Below the pieces are notes generated by a model, which worked only from the letters and a program-made list of their open reading frames with translations, was not told the origin of the DNA and searched no databases. From Agrocybe praecox (taxonomy: Eukaryota > Basidiomycota > Agaricomycetes > Agaricales > Agrocybaceae): 64,000 nucleotides of DNA. The translations under genes were made by a program, and so were the position numbers. Positions 31,534-41,339 of this stretch are shown in pieces. Position 1 is the first letter of the stretch. Each line of letters opens with the position of its first letter. The stretch is taken from assembly GCA_964017145.1 (NCBI GenBank), contig OZ024847.1:2542001-2606000 (forward strand). Direction: 5' to 3'.

Positions 31534-33082
31534 ATGATACATATGTTAAAGTCCACATTAACTTTTCAACCGAGTACACGAATCCGGGATATTGGAGTAG
31601 ATTGCCTGTATGCCGCATGTTTAACCCCCAGCGGGCTCTTGCTTACCGGAGGTACGCGCATGGTTTGTTGCTTAGGTTGTAAACAGTGCCAGACACTTGT
31701 TTTGCAGGTAGCTCTGGCAAGATGTACATATGCGATTTGAAAGGAGGAAATCTTCTGCAAACTATCAATACCGGATCCCCAATTACGTCGATTCAGTGGA
31801 CGATAATCAACAAGCGCTTCGAAACCTTTTGGGTGGGATCGCAGGACGGGATCATTTCGTTGTATTGTCGAAAACTGAGCCGGATTGGTATACATGCCAT
31901 ACGGGTAAGTAGTTATATGAGAAGTTCTGATCTCCAGCTTACTTACCTTAGGTATTTCAGTTCGATTTCACTCCGTTTACTCTTTCGATTCAGTCATCTA
32001 TCCAAGGTCCCGTGGAGGATATGAGTGCATACCAAGGAGAGATCCTCGTCACAGGTGGCAGTTCGATTTTGCTCTTAACAGCTTCAATACGCTCGAGCCT
32101 TGTAATGGGACATCCTTCTGTTGTCCTTCAGTCGATGCCCATGCCAGAACTCTTCCAATTCCCTGGCCAGGACAACTTACCTCTGCTCAGAAGGGCCAAC
32201 ACAGTCCACATTTCCGCCCCCAAAAATATCATTCTTGTCACGTTCGTCAGTTCATCTCCGTCTATCACGAACGGTATCATGTTGGTTTTCTCTTCTCTTT
32301 CTGTTTGCCTATGTAACGACGATCTGCCAGAGCCTTATACCGAAGAGGGAATTTCGCCTTGTTTAAAGCTATACGGATCAATCGGAGAATGTTAGTGTTT
32401 CCAATAATTTCCAACATGTCTACCTAAAGTAGCGCATAGTGGTGCATCCGCGATTAGCAACAATGCAAAGTACTTTGCAGTTACAAATTTGACCAATGGC
32501 ATCGACATTTTTCTACTTCCAGACCTCGATCTTCATGGCTCAATCATCCAAAACATCGCAGCCAAGGATAACCAAGCAATCTCGCTCAAGTTCATCGACG
32601 ACGACTTTCTTGCTGTAGGGAGCGTTGGAGGTGTATGTATATACGGCATTGAATCTCTGCAAATGGTGGGTCGTTTGCAGGATGATTCAACTAGTACGTA
32701 TTTGATTTTGCTCCGAGAGGATCCTTCTAATGTTGAGACGTAGGTTTATATCGGTGCATTGCTGTTTGTGCGATATCATGTTTGCTATGTACCGAATTCA
32801 TTTTCTGCTCTGCCAGGTATCGCTGCAGCATAAACTTGTTGCAGGTGGGTCAGTCATTGGAAACGTTACAATATGGAAATGGGAATCAGTTAGTCCCCCC
32901 TTTTTTTTCTGCAAGGCGTGGAATTGCTGACTTATAGGCAGCTGAGGATCAGCGCGTCAAGAACTTCGAGCGCCTTTATTTCGCCCTCGCAAAAAATTCT
33001 TTGCATTGCATTAATCATTATGGCGGCAGCTTATGTACCCATCTTATACATCTTATTCATTCTCCTTCATTCGCACAACTAA
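31534..33082 (+). CDS. WD40-type beta-propeller protein with C-terminal membrane helix (copy 1)
   Basis: Blade-like segments appear in order: IRDIGVDCLYAACLTPSG then GSSGKMYICDLKGGNLLQT, ITSIQWTIINKRFETFWVGS, GGSSILLLTASI, ISLKFIDDDFLAVGSVGG and LVAGGSVIGNVTIWKWES, separated by short introns. The final exon encodes QLRISASRTSSAFISPSQ followed by a 28-residue hydrophobic stretch from ILCIALIIMAAAYVPILY to LLHSHN, a tail-anchor-like helix, ending at 33082. The overall plan equals that of the gene at 34138-35875. Partners unknown. Several internal exon limits are approximate. Confidence 0.55.
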
Positions 33083-33237
33083 CCTAATATATTGCTTTCT
33101 GCACCATATCCTTGCGCCTTTAACTTATTCACGATCGATCTTTTTTCTCAGATGGGTGGAAGACGCGTTACTGAGATACGTAAAAATCATATCCCGACTA
33201 GGCCAATCATCTTCGTATAGGCAAAGGATAGGGAACT

Positions 33238-33724
33238 CTATTTGAGCCTATTTGCAGAAAAGTCAATGAACTGAACGAGCACTGGACGTGAGGATTCGCT
33301 TCCAAATACCTCCTGTTGTACTTGGCGAAGTACATTGTCTGGCTGCATAGTTATTGGACAGCCTGCATGGAGGTGTCCCCGACGAATGTAATCCTTTAGA
33401 GAGTTTTGAATAAATCTCTGGTCATAGGGTCATAGTAAGTCTCGTTTCAAGATCAAACGTACAAAAACTGACCTGCACAGCTTTATAATCAGCTGCATCT
33501 CATCCCAACTCAGAATGAAGGGTGTACCCCCCCTTTCGTATGCAACCTACTTGCCCATACGGCTTAGGAATCTTCTCCTTTGCTTGACTCTGAACTTTGA
33601 CGAGCGAAGACTGGTTCTTCAGCTGACTACCATCACTCGACTCCACAAAAATGACGGCGACACTCAACGGTGCTGGTGCTCTGGGAAGAGGGTATATCGT
33701 GTCAATGTTATAGCTTGAAGCCAT
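33238..33724 (-). CDS. small gene of unknown function, three exons
   Basis: An ATG at 33724 opens MASSYNIDTIYPLPRAPAPL. The exon ends in KIPKPYGQV, splices (gttgcat to gggatgag) to DAADYKAVQ, and again to RFIQNSLKDYIRRGHLHAGC, ending FIDFSANRLK at 33238. All three parts stay in frame and give about 130 residues. It lies on the opposite strand between the two WD40 paralogues. PLSVAV near the start recalls the PLSVAII of the dynamin gene, which has the same position relative to WD40 copy 1, but no P-loop follows. Unrecognised family. Confidence 0.45.
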
Positions 33725-34137
33725 GGCAATATCTGCGAAGGGAGGTTAAAAGAATCGGACCTGAAAACAGCTTTACTCGACCAAATTCATAATGGATCCA
33801 ACACGGATCTCAGGATCCACCGCTTTTGTCATCGTTATTGTTTTCGCCACTGGCATGTGGATCTTGGTTACTCACCTGGGTCCGCATATATCCGAAGAAT
33901 GCATTGTATTCTTCCAACGCTATACTTATTGTTTCTCGTTGATTTTAAACAGGGAACCTCACTAAGAAAACCAAATCAACGTTCTTCCAACCTATCTTCA
34001 AATACATAACTCGCCATAGCTTCTTGAATGGGCAATAGTATCTCTTGGTTCTCCTCCTGGAAGAAGTCCTTGGATGGTGTGAGTGCGGATCGTCCCTAAG
34101 ATGAGCATTATTCTGACTAGCTTTGCAGGAAGTTCAA

Positions 34138-35875
34138 ATGGCTATTTTTCGCCGTTATACGACCAAGTCGGAGCTCTTCAACGTGGTCAAACTCAACGAG
34201 AACCATATTTTAGCCGTTGGAAGTGAGTAATTTATTTTGATATGTTCCCTATTTTACTATCGTATTATCCAAAGATGTGCTGGGCACACTTCTGTTGTAC
34301 GACCTTTCTGCCGACGACGATGAACCGCAGCACACCAGATACCTTGAATACACCTTTGGCGGCGTTTCAGATATGCTGTGGATAAACCATGATCTCCTTG
34401 CAGTTGGCACTACAAGAGGAAATCTCGTTGTATTTTCTATCAATAACGAACATGTGAGGTTTACATTACCTTCTCGGGCATAAGCGTATGTATTCACTTC
34501 TTGATGCAGAAGTGCCTCATTGAAGTTTGCCATGTTAAGGCCCACGGCGATGGTGCTGCTCGAATTCCCGTAGAGTCGATGGACTACTGTAAGGCATCAC
34601 ATCGCCTACTCACTGTCGGTGAAGGGGTAGGGTCATTAAGGGTTTGGAATGTACTCCCTACCGGTTAGTGATCTCACTTTGTATGCCTACTAGGACAGAG
34701 CTAATCCATTACCAGGGGTTCTCATTTCTGTGGAGTTGTCAACTATCAGCACGGCATATTTGATCCCAGAATTCGTATCTTTCATGAATAAGGATTCCAA
34801 AGTTCTGGTAGGGTTCCCTCAAACAGCAAGAATGTGAGTCTATTTTCACAACCTATGTACTTCCTTGCCGTCTGTTTACTTTGCACGTTATAAGTGACGT
34901 GATGTCATTGGATCCTTTCAAACTTCTCGATTCCCATGTCCTAGATGAGGACGTTGATCATCGCAAGCATCAAAGAATGTAAGTCACCTAGGCTGTGTAA
35001 ATCATGACCATGCATAACTTACTCCCAGTCAATCAGGAGTGGTGCCTTGTGGTTAGAGGCAGCAAACCAGCTTGCAGTCTTAAACCCAACTAGGGGTTTA
35101 AGGTTATACGATGGTTCTTTCCAACAGAAAGATGCAAGGTCATTTTTAATTGAAGATGAATGTCATCAGCCACTTGCTTGCATTAAAGGCGGATTATACT
35201 TCGCTGTTGCTGCTACTAATGGCTGGGTACAAATTTTTCACTCCCAGGATGCTATAGTAATTTCAAAGCTCAAAGTCCCTGGTAGAAAGACCATCATACA
35301 AGCCATTCACGTACATTTTTTTTGGGTTTTCATCCCGTCGCATTGCTTTGTTAATGTAATAAAACAGGCCTCTCCGATCAAAGATGGTTATGACCTACTA
35401 GCTGTAGCATCATGTACCGATGAGCAGCCTACTGTGTTGACAGTATGGTCCAGTAATCAGGTACCGTCCTGAAAACTTTTAATTACGGCGTTTTAATCCC
35501 ATAAATTAGGTTAGACGTAATGATCCCCAAATGGCTGCACGCACATCCGATTTCTCCACATTTCGCATCATCATCGTTTGCGCTCTGGTATCTTTTCTCT
35601 GCCAATTCTTGTCGCCAACCATCATGGGTTTAGATCATCAAGTGATCTCAAACTTGGTTAATCTCCGAGTCGCTGAAAATTCCAAGCCAATCAATTCCGA
35701 GCCAACCAATTCCGAGCCAATCTTTACTACACCGGTATCAACGAATGTACGATCAACAACCGAATCCAGTCAGGCAGGGACCTCGATGGCGAGCACACCG
35801 AGCGAACGAACCTTTGCTGTGCAAAACTCTGCTCTTCCGTCTATGTCTACGTTGCCGAGCATTATATTTCTTTGA
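34138..35875 (+). CDS. WD40-type beta-propeller protein with C-terminal membrane helix (copy 2)
   Basis: Reads MAIFRRYTTKSELFNVVKLN, then LGTLLLYDLSADDDEPQH, VSDMLWINHDLLAVGTTRG, RLLTVGEGVGSLRVWNVLP, ALWLEAANQLAVLNPTRG and GGLYFAVAATNGWVQIFHS: repeated four-strand blade patterns split by short introns. The last exon has MAARTSDFSTFRIIIVCALV continuing into a hydrophobic helix and then a Ser/Thr/Pro-rich tail with the near-repeat PINSEPTNSEPIF. It is a tandem paralogue of the 31534-33082 gene. An earlier 5' exon is likely, because the start lies directly after a splice acceptor. Confidence 0.55.
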
Positions 35876-35934
35876 TTAATTTCACATACAGGCTGTCTAA
35901 ATATATTTGTGTTTCGACAACGCGTCACTTAGAA

Positions 35935-36472
35935 ATGAGGATCTCAAAAAAAAAACTTAAATTTCTTGACATTGAGTCTCGGCGTTTTCTGGTCCAAACA
36001 TTCTACACCATCATACCAGACGCCTTCTTCCCGGAGGATAGTCGAGACATCTTCGAGGCTCATTGTACGAGGGATTTCAGAGAGAATTGCGTAACCCTTT
36101 TCGGTCTCGACAGAGCACTCCATGACGATCTTCCTGGCGATGTTTTTCATTGCCGGAGCCACTGCGCGTGCCCAAGGACACGGATGCACGGTTGGCACAA
36201 CTGAGGGTTGTCCAGGAACAGTATTGTCGCACCATTGGTCTGTTGTGTCAACCAATAGCTGTCTAACAAACGACGGCGAGTCCAATCGAGCAAAGCCCAC
36301 TGGCGAAGCTGATCTAGTTCCTTCGATAAAGATAACTCCTTGCCCTCGCGGTCGTCTCCGCGCCCTTCAGAGCGAGGTAGCATACGCTGGGCAGCCGCAT
36401 GTTGAGGGTAACTTTCATATTTGGTGTTGGACCGCAGCCAGGCTTTTCCCCTAGCTGTGATTATCACGCCGC
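35935..36472 (-). pseudogene. 3' part of decayed Cys-rich Agaricomycete gene
   Basis: The minus strand reads ARGKAWLRSNTKYESYPQ, WALLDWTRRRLLDSYW, then after a one-base frame change TTDQWCDNTVPGQPSVV, VHPCPW, and IARKIVMECSV with MSLEDVSTILREEGVWYDGV, ending in a run of Phe codons and TGA. From memory this order (DWxRxRxLDxxW, DQWY, VHPCPW, MSLEDVxxxLREExxWxDGV) belongs to a widespread Agaricomycete protein family of unknown function. The frameshift between SYW and TDQW and the retrotransposon inserted at 36473 make it a pseudogene. Its 5' part lies at 52.35-52.83 kb. Confidence 0.55.
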
Positions 36473-38221
36473 TGATACGACTGGTGTTCGGCTGTGACTG
36501 AACTTTAACCAAGTATCTATCCTACTTAATTTTCGGCATAATAAACACGTTTATTATTAAGTCTACATAAGTACAGAGCGAGGATAGCTACATGTTTGGC
36601 TAGGGGAAACCATTCTACGAACCCTAGGACGAACCTTACGAATGCTAGAGTTAGTTATAGTAGTTCCTCGGAAATGCGTGGAACGCTTTAACAGCGATGC
36701 AGCAGGATCGAAGGCTCCTAGGATAATATTCGACCATCAGGAATGTAAGCTAGAGCCTGCTGATAATAAGCTTAAACGGCGCTATAGCCACTTATTATTA
36801 CGCAGTGCGCGATGCGTCCACATCTACCTAATATGGAAACGGAAAGTTCCCACCATATGAAAGTACATGTAAACTACTGCCAACGTTCCTAGGAACGCTA
36901 ACTCAAGGCGGTAGGACTGATCCTAGCATTAACAAAGTACATTACTGGTCCCTAGGAACATAGTGGGCACTATGCAAACGACGAGACAAGCACTAGTAAT
37001 GTCAATTAGGACTTGCCGACGTCTGCTCGAGTCAGATCGCTGATAAACCTAAAAGGAGAAGTTCCTAGGAACGCTTACACATGGTCTTAAGACCCTCGGA
37101 TATGCGCAGTTACCTTAAACGGCAGTTGTGGAGCCGAGGATTATAGATCCATACGATACCACGGTACTCCGATGCTTCGGACCCTACGACGTCGATCAAT
37201 GATCGTCGGCTAATGCGAATAAGCGCCCTCGGAGCGTCATGCTCGAGTCAGCGACTTGCCCAACCATACGAACCCTTCCGAGGGTATACAAAAACACGCA
37301 TGGTACCTACTGGTTGCTTATGCATCGAGTGGAGCTACCTAGCGTTAACCAATAATATTATTTCCTGTATTTTCCGAGCATTTCCGATCCGCTCCAAGTA
37401 TTCCTGTATTTTCCGAAACCTAGCAGTATATAAGCAGCCTGTAAATTACCGTAGCACCCCAGATAAACTAGAACCCAGTTGTCCACATTCGAGGAACGCG
37501 CATTGAGTTGCAAACTCCTAGGATCGACCTTTGGTACCTAATAAATCTCCGCGAGAGTTGGTTTTATTGAACAGACTACCTACCGTGTCATTTGAGCATC
37601 TTGGCGTTAGTTGAGCGACTTGAGTTAACTTGCAGAGTTCTCGAGGAACCTAAATAAACGTATTGGGATAAAGTTTCCTCTGTCTTAAGTGACATAAAGC
37701 TTAATACCCGCCTAAGTGGCAAGAATTGTCTAAGTGACGCCTAAGTGGCCCGTTCCTAGGGATAAGTTCCCTGCCTAAGTGGCAAATTGTCTAAGTGACG
37801 CCTAAGTGGCCCGTTCCTAGGGATAAGTTCCCTGCCTAAGTGGCAAATAGTCTAAGTGACGCCTAAGTGGCCCGTTTAGGATTGAGTCCCCTTTCTAAGT
37901 GATTAAAAGACTTTGGATTAAGTATCCAGCCTAAGTGGCGAACTACCTACACACTACATCTTGTGGAAACACATTAAATCTACGTTTACACTTTCCGAGG
38001 AACTTCGCTTTGTGCGTAAGCTACTCAAACACTTGTGATCTTCGATCCTAGGAAACGTTCTGTTGCATTAGAGAGCGTATCTTTAGAGAGAAAACATAAT
38101 CAACGACGCGTATCGCGTATCCCTCCCACGAAAGAACTAATCACATTGATTGGGTTTTGTTTCGGAGTATATACAAAGTACAAATCGTACATACACACTC
38201 AACCCCGCAGCAAGCACCTTA
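36473..38221 (+). repeat. 5' LTR
   Basis: 1749 bp, starts tgatacgactggtgttcgg and ends caagcacctta. No difference from the 3' LTR was noticed. Contains three copies of a 62-65 bp tandem repeat (about 37710-37875, word cctaagtggc) and many ttcctaggaa words. A TATA-like tatataag occurs near 37430. Short frames in it are not genes. Confidence 0.92.
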
Positions 38222-38223
38222 TC

Positions 38224-38241
38224 TGGAGCCCACCGCGAGGG
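38224..38241 (+). other. primer-binding site
   Basis: tggagcccaccgcgaggg begins two bases after the LTR with the TGG expected opposite a tRNA CCA end. The tRNA could not be assigned. Confidence 0.7.
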
Positions 38242-38409
38242 AGGGTGTTTTCTTTCACTAAAGTTACGAGTCTCGAAGTGAGAGATTGCATCTTGGTGTC
38301 CAGATTAAACGAGTGAATAAACCTTGACGAGGTTTATTAAAAACAAAAAACACAAAAATATTTGGCTGAAGCTCAATTAAATCGGTTCTAAAGTTCCGAG
38401 GAAGCTAAA

Positions 38410-40140
38410 GTGGATAATCAACCGGCAGGACAAGCTAAACGAGTTAGGCAAACGAATAACTCGAGACAAGCAGGTTTCGCGGAATTACCTACTAGGGTTC
38501 CTAGGAAAAGACAAACCAGAGCGAGTACGCCCTCCCAAAGAGTTCCAGGAGACTTTCCAGCTGAACCAAGCAGAGAGCGACCTACAACTCCAGAAAATAG
38601 GCAGTTAATCAGACCTCCGAGTGCGCCTCAGAGACCGGTTAATCGACCTACTATCGATACAAGTTCTCTCGAAGATCCTAGGGAGACAACTTCAGAATCA
38701 GATAGCTTAGAAGTCATCGCTAGTCTATTAGACAAGTTGAATCTAGCTCCTAATTCACCAACACAACCTACTACAAGTAGACCAACTACTCCGGTATCAC
38801 CAAAGATGGGTTTCCCTTCTCCTATGAGCAGAGATGCGCCGAAGTTCGATGAAAAGAGTCCCGAGGAACTCCTCCGCTTCATACAGCGAATGGAAGATCT
38901 CTGGGTTCAATATCCTACTGAAGCTGATACGGATGAAAAGAAAATTATTATGTTAGGGAAATATGCTTCGCCAGTATGCGAGGATGATTGGAAGTCTTTT
39001 AACGCATATACCGGGAAAGACTGGTCAAAGTTTAAAGACGAATTGATCGCTTCGTATCCAGCGGCAATGCGCCTACAAAAAGGATCTCTACACGACCTTG
39101 ATAAACTATGCTCGAGATATGTAGACAGGAATAGCTTGATGAAAACAGACCTAGAGGAAATCATGGCGTTGAAACTCAAGTTTACCACTCTATCTCGAAA
39201 GCTAGCGGGTCAAGTGTCTGAAAGGGATCTAATACAACGATTCTTGAGCTGTTTAGAAAGAGGTTTCAGAGACGAAATCTCGCAGGCACTACATGTCATC
39301 GACATGGCGCAAAATAAAGATAGTCTAGGTCTAGGAACCGATTTCAAAGTCGCCAAAGTCATGGAAATTGTTGTAAACATGGCTTTGAGAAGGTCACAAT
39401 CTATTTTGAACGAAGGGGATAAAGAAACTCGTTCTGAAAAACCTTCCTCGAGAAGGAGAACGATGGAAACTCAACCCGAGGAAACTCCTGAGTTCTTCCC
39501 TAAAATGGAGGAGACCGTGGCTAGGCTCTCGGATGGCTTAAATCTTCTATTAAAGAAGTCAGAGGTACAGGAAAAGCGAGCAGAAGCTGCGGAGAGGAAG
39601 TTTGAAAGCCTACAATCTACCCTAGTAAGTTGGAAGCAATCAGCTGTGGCCCCTCAACCAACGCAACCGTCTTCTATGTACCCTAGGCCTTATGATAGGT
39701 CTTCCTACAATAATTCAAATGGGTTCCAACCCAGTCACTGCTATTATTGTAGAGAGCCTGGACATCGTCTAGCTGACTGTGCGGCAGCAGATAAACATGT
39801 AAAGTCGAATTGGATCAAAAGGAATTCCGAGGGAAAGTATGCGCTAGCGTCTGGACAGCCCATACCTCTCCAAGGATTCAGGTCTATGAGAGAAGCAGTA
39901 GAAAACATGTACCGTAATAAACCAGGGATTATTCCCAACGCCAAAATCCAAGCCATGCAAGGGTATTATCCTGAGTATGAAGAAGATTGTGAGATGTTCG
40001 TTCAATCCGAGGAAGTTTGCCCTCCCGCGGAAGACATCTCTAGGCGCTTAGACGACTTAGTAAGAGAGCATGGAAAAGAAGCTCTCGAACGAGTACTCTT
40101 TGGCGAAGGTGCGGTAGATGCTTTCGAAAATTTTCCTTAA
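38410..40140 (+). CDS. Gag of the Ty3/gypsy element
   Basis: 576 codons in the open frame. An N-terminal Ser/Pro/Arg-rich region (about 1-130) is followed by a helical capsid-like region (LLRFIQRMEDLWVQYP onward, about 150-330), a Glu/Lys-rich helical segment, and one CCHC zinc knuckle CYYCREPGHRLADC at residues about 444-457. It packages element RNA into particles. The frame starts at a GTG at 38410 and the first in-frame ATG is only at 38806 (residue 133). There is no ATG between the primer-binding site and the GTG, so initiation is unusual or an exon is missed. It ends at a slippery heptamer followed by CCT TAA, leading into the protease frame. Confidence 0.88.
   Translation: MDNQPAGQAKRVRQTNNSRQAGFAELPTRVPRKRQTRASTPSQRVPGDFPAEPSRERPTTPENRQLIRPPSAPQRPVNRPTIDTSSLEDPRETTSESDSLEVIASLLDKLNLAPNSPTQPTTSRPTTPVSPKMGFPSPMSRDAPKFDEKSPEELLRFIQRMEDLWVQYPTEADTDEKKIIMLGKYASPVCEDDWKSFNAYTGKDWSKFKDELIASYPAAMRLQKGSLHDLDKLCSRYVDRNSLMKTDLEEIMALKLKFTTLSRKLAGQVSERDLIQRFLSCLERGFRDEISQALHVIDMAQNKDSLGLGTDFKVAKVMEIVVNMALRRSQSILNEGDKETRSEKPSSRRRTMETQPEETPEFFPKMEETVARLSDGLNLLLKKSEVQEKRAEAAERKFESLQSTLVSWKQSAVAPQPTQPSSMYPRPYDRSSYNNSNGFQPSHCYYCREPGHRLADCAAADKHVKSNWIKRNSEGKYALASGQPIPLQGFRSMREAVENMYRNKPGIIPNAKIQAMQGYYPEYEEDCEMFVQSEEVCPPAEDISRRLDDLVREHGKEALERVLFGEGAVDAFENFP
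40128..40134 (+). promoter_or_regulatory. -1 frameshift heptamer, gag to protease
   Basis: A AAT TTT in the gag frame, fitting X XXY YYZ, one codon before the gag stop. A slip by -1 enters the protease frame, which is open from here (TCC TTA AGT and on). Confidence 0.8.
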
Positions 40141-41339
40141 GTTCAAGGATAGGACCACCTGCAGCTGGGGCTAAGAGAATAAGTCCGAGAACAGCTACGA
40201 ACCTTGAGAACAATAACAGCAGGAGTAAAGGGATGTTTAGTAAAGAAAAGAAAAGTGTCAGATTCGATAAGGAACCAGAAGTTCCTAGAGAAGAGACACA
40301 ACCAGAAAATAATAAAAAGAGCGAGCCCAAAAGACCGTTGTTACCTTACATAGATGTACCGCCTATGTCTAGAGTATCGAGGCCTACGAATACTTCCTCG
40401 GACGAGAAGAAAGAGGAAAGACCCGTGCCTGCGTACCGTACTAGGGCACCTGTGGAAGATAGCACGGACGGAAATAAAATGGTGGACGACATATTGGATA
40501 TGTCCATATCAGTACCATTAAAACACTTAGTGGGAAGTGCGCCACACATACGAGAGGCGTTAAGAAAGAATTTTACGAAAACTAGACAAGCAGTGCTCAT
40601 GGAGGAGATCCTAGAAGATGATCATGAAACAGAGATGTGTTCCAAGGGACACGAGGAACTTCCCCTGTATCATGAAATCGAGACAGGCTTAGCTGTAGAA
40701 CAGTTGCCGGTTTCTCAATTCCTCCTAGCAAAAGATTGTCCAAGCTTGAGTAACCTTCCTGCAGACGCCATTGTAGCCAGTGACCCTTATTATCAGTTTG
40801 CGCTCGAACATAACGGAGCCGTACCCAAGGAACCTTATAGGGACCGTGCTAGGAACGCTGAAAGTCTTCGGGAGATTCAAGTGCAAATTAATAATGTAGG
40901 ATTCGAAAATGCTATCTTAGACAGTGGATCTCAGATTGTATCTATGTCACAACAAGTCGCTGTAGAGATGGGATTATCCTGGAACCCTTCCCTTAGCATA
41001 AATATGCAAAGTGCCAACAACCAGTTAGAACGGACTCTAGGAATCGCAGAGAACGTAAAAATAATGGTTGGAGGGATAGTGGTCTATCTACAGATACATA
41101 TCGTCAGGAACCCGCCTTACAGGGTGCTCCTAGGAAAGCCTTTTGACACGGTTACGACGAGTGTAGTAAAGACTATGACGGACGGATATGTGGAGGTTCT
41201 CTTGACTGATCCTAACTCCAAGAGGCGAGTAGTAATTCCTACTTATGCTCGAGGAAAGGGACCGATTGAGCTGCAAAAAGAAAAGTTTGACGAGAAAGTG
41301 GTGGAACTACCGCCTAAGTCTCCAGACGACCCTTTTTAA
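40134..41339 (+). CDS. aspartic protease (retropepsin) ORF
   Basis: The frame is open from the slippery site. An internal ATG lies at 40233, from which 368 codons follow. After a Lys/Glu/Pro-rich spacer, the protease core has the catalytic triad DSG in NAILDSGSQIVSMS (Asp at about residue 230 from the ATG) and the C-terminal hydrophobic pair plus Gly in YRVLLGKPF. It cleaves the Gag and Pol precursors. Its stop is preceded by a second slippery heptamer leading into pol. Expression most likely comes by -1 frameshifting from gag rather than from the internal ATG. Confidence 0.87.
   Translation, partial: SLSSRIGPPAAGAKRISPRTATNLENNNSRSKGMFSKEKKSVRFDKEPEVPREETQPENNKKSEPKRPLLPYIDVPPMSRVSRPTNTSSDEKKEERPVPAYRTRAPVEDSTDGNKMVDDILDMSISVPLKHLVGSAPHIREALRKNFTKTRQAVLMEEILEDDHETEMCSKGHEELPLYHEIETGLAVEQLPVSQFLLAKDCPSLSNLPADAIVASDPYYQFALEHNGAVPKEPYRDRARNAESLREIQVQINNVGFENAILDSGSQIVSMSQQVAVEMGLSWNPSLSINMQSANNQLERTLGIAENVKIMVGGIVVYLQIHIVRNPPYRVLLGKPFDTVTTSVVKTMTDGYVEVLLTDPNSKRRVVIPTYARGKGPIELQKEKFDEKVVELPPKSPDDPF
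41330..41336 (+). promoter_or_regulatory. -1 frameshift heptamer, protease to pol
   Basis: C CCT TTT directly before the TAA stop of the protease frame, again X XXY YYZ. The -1 frame is open from TTA AAT TGC onward into pol, without a stop. Confidence 0.8.

Noticed and set aside
31534..35875. One single long WD40 gene
   Set aside because: Each half has its own C-terminal hydrophobic helix and stop, and a spliced minus-strand gene lies between them, so two paralogues fit better.
36642..38316. Frames of 72, 97 and 93 codons, repeated at 50767-52603
   Set aside because: They lie in the LTRs; identical copies are due to LTR identity and no protein features are seen.
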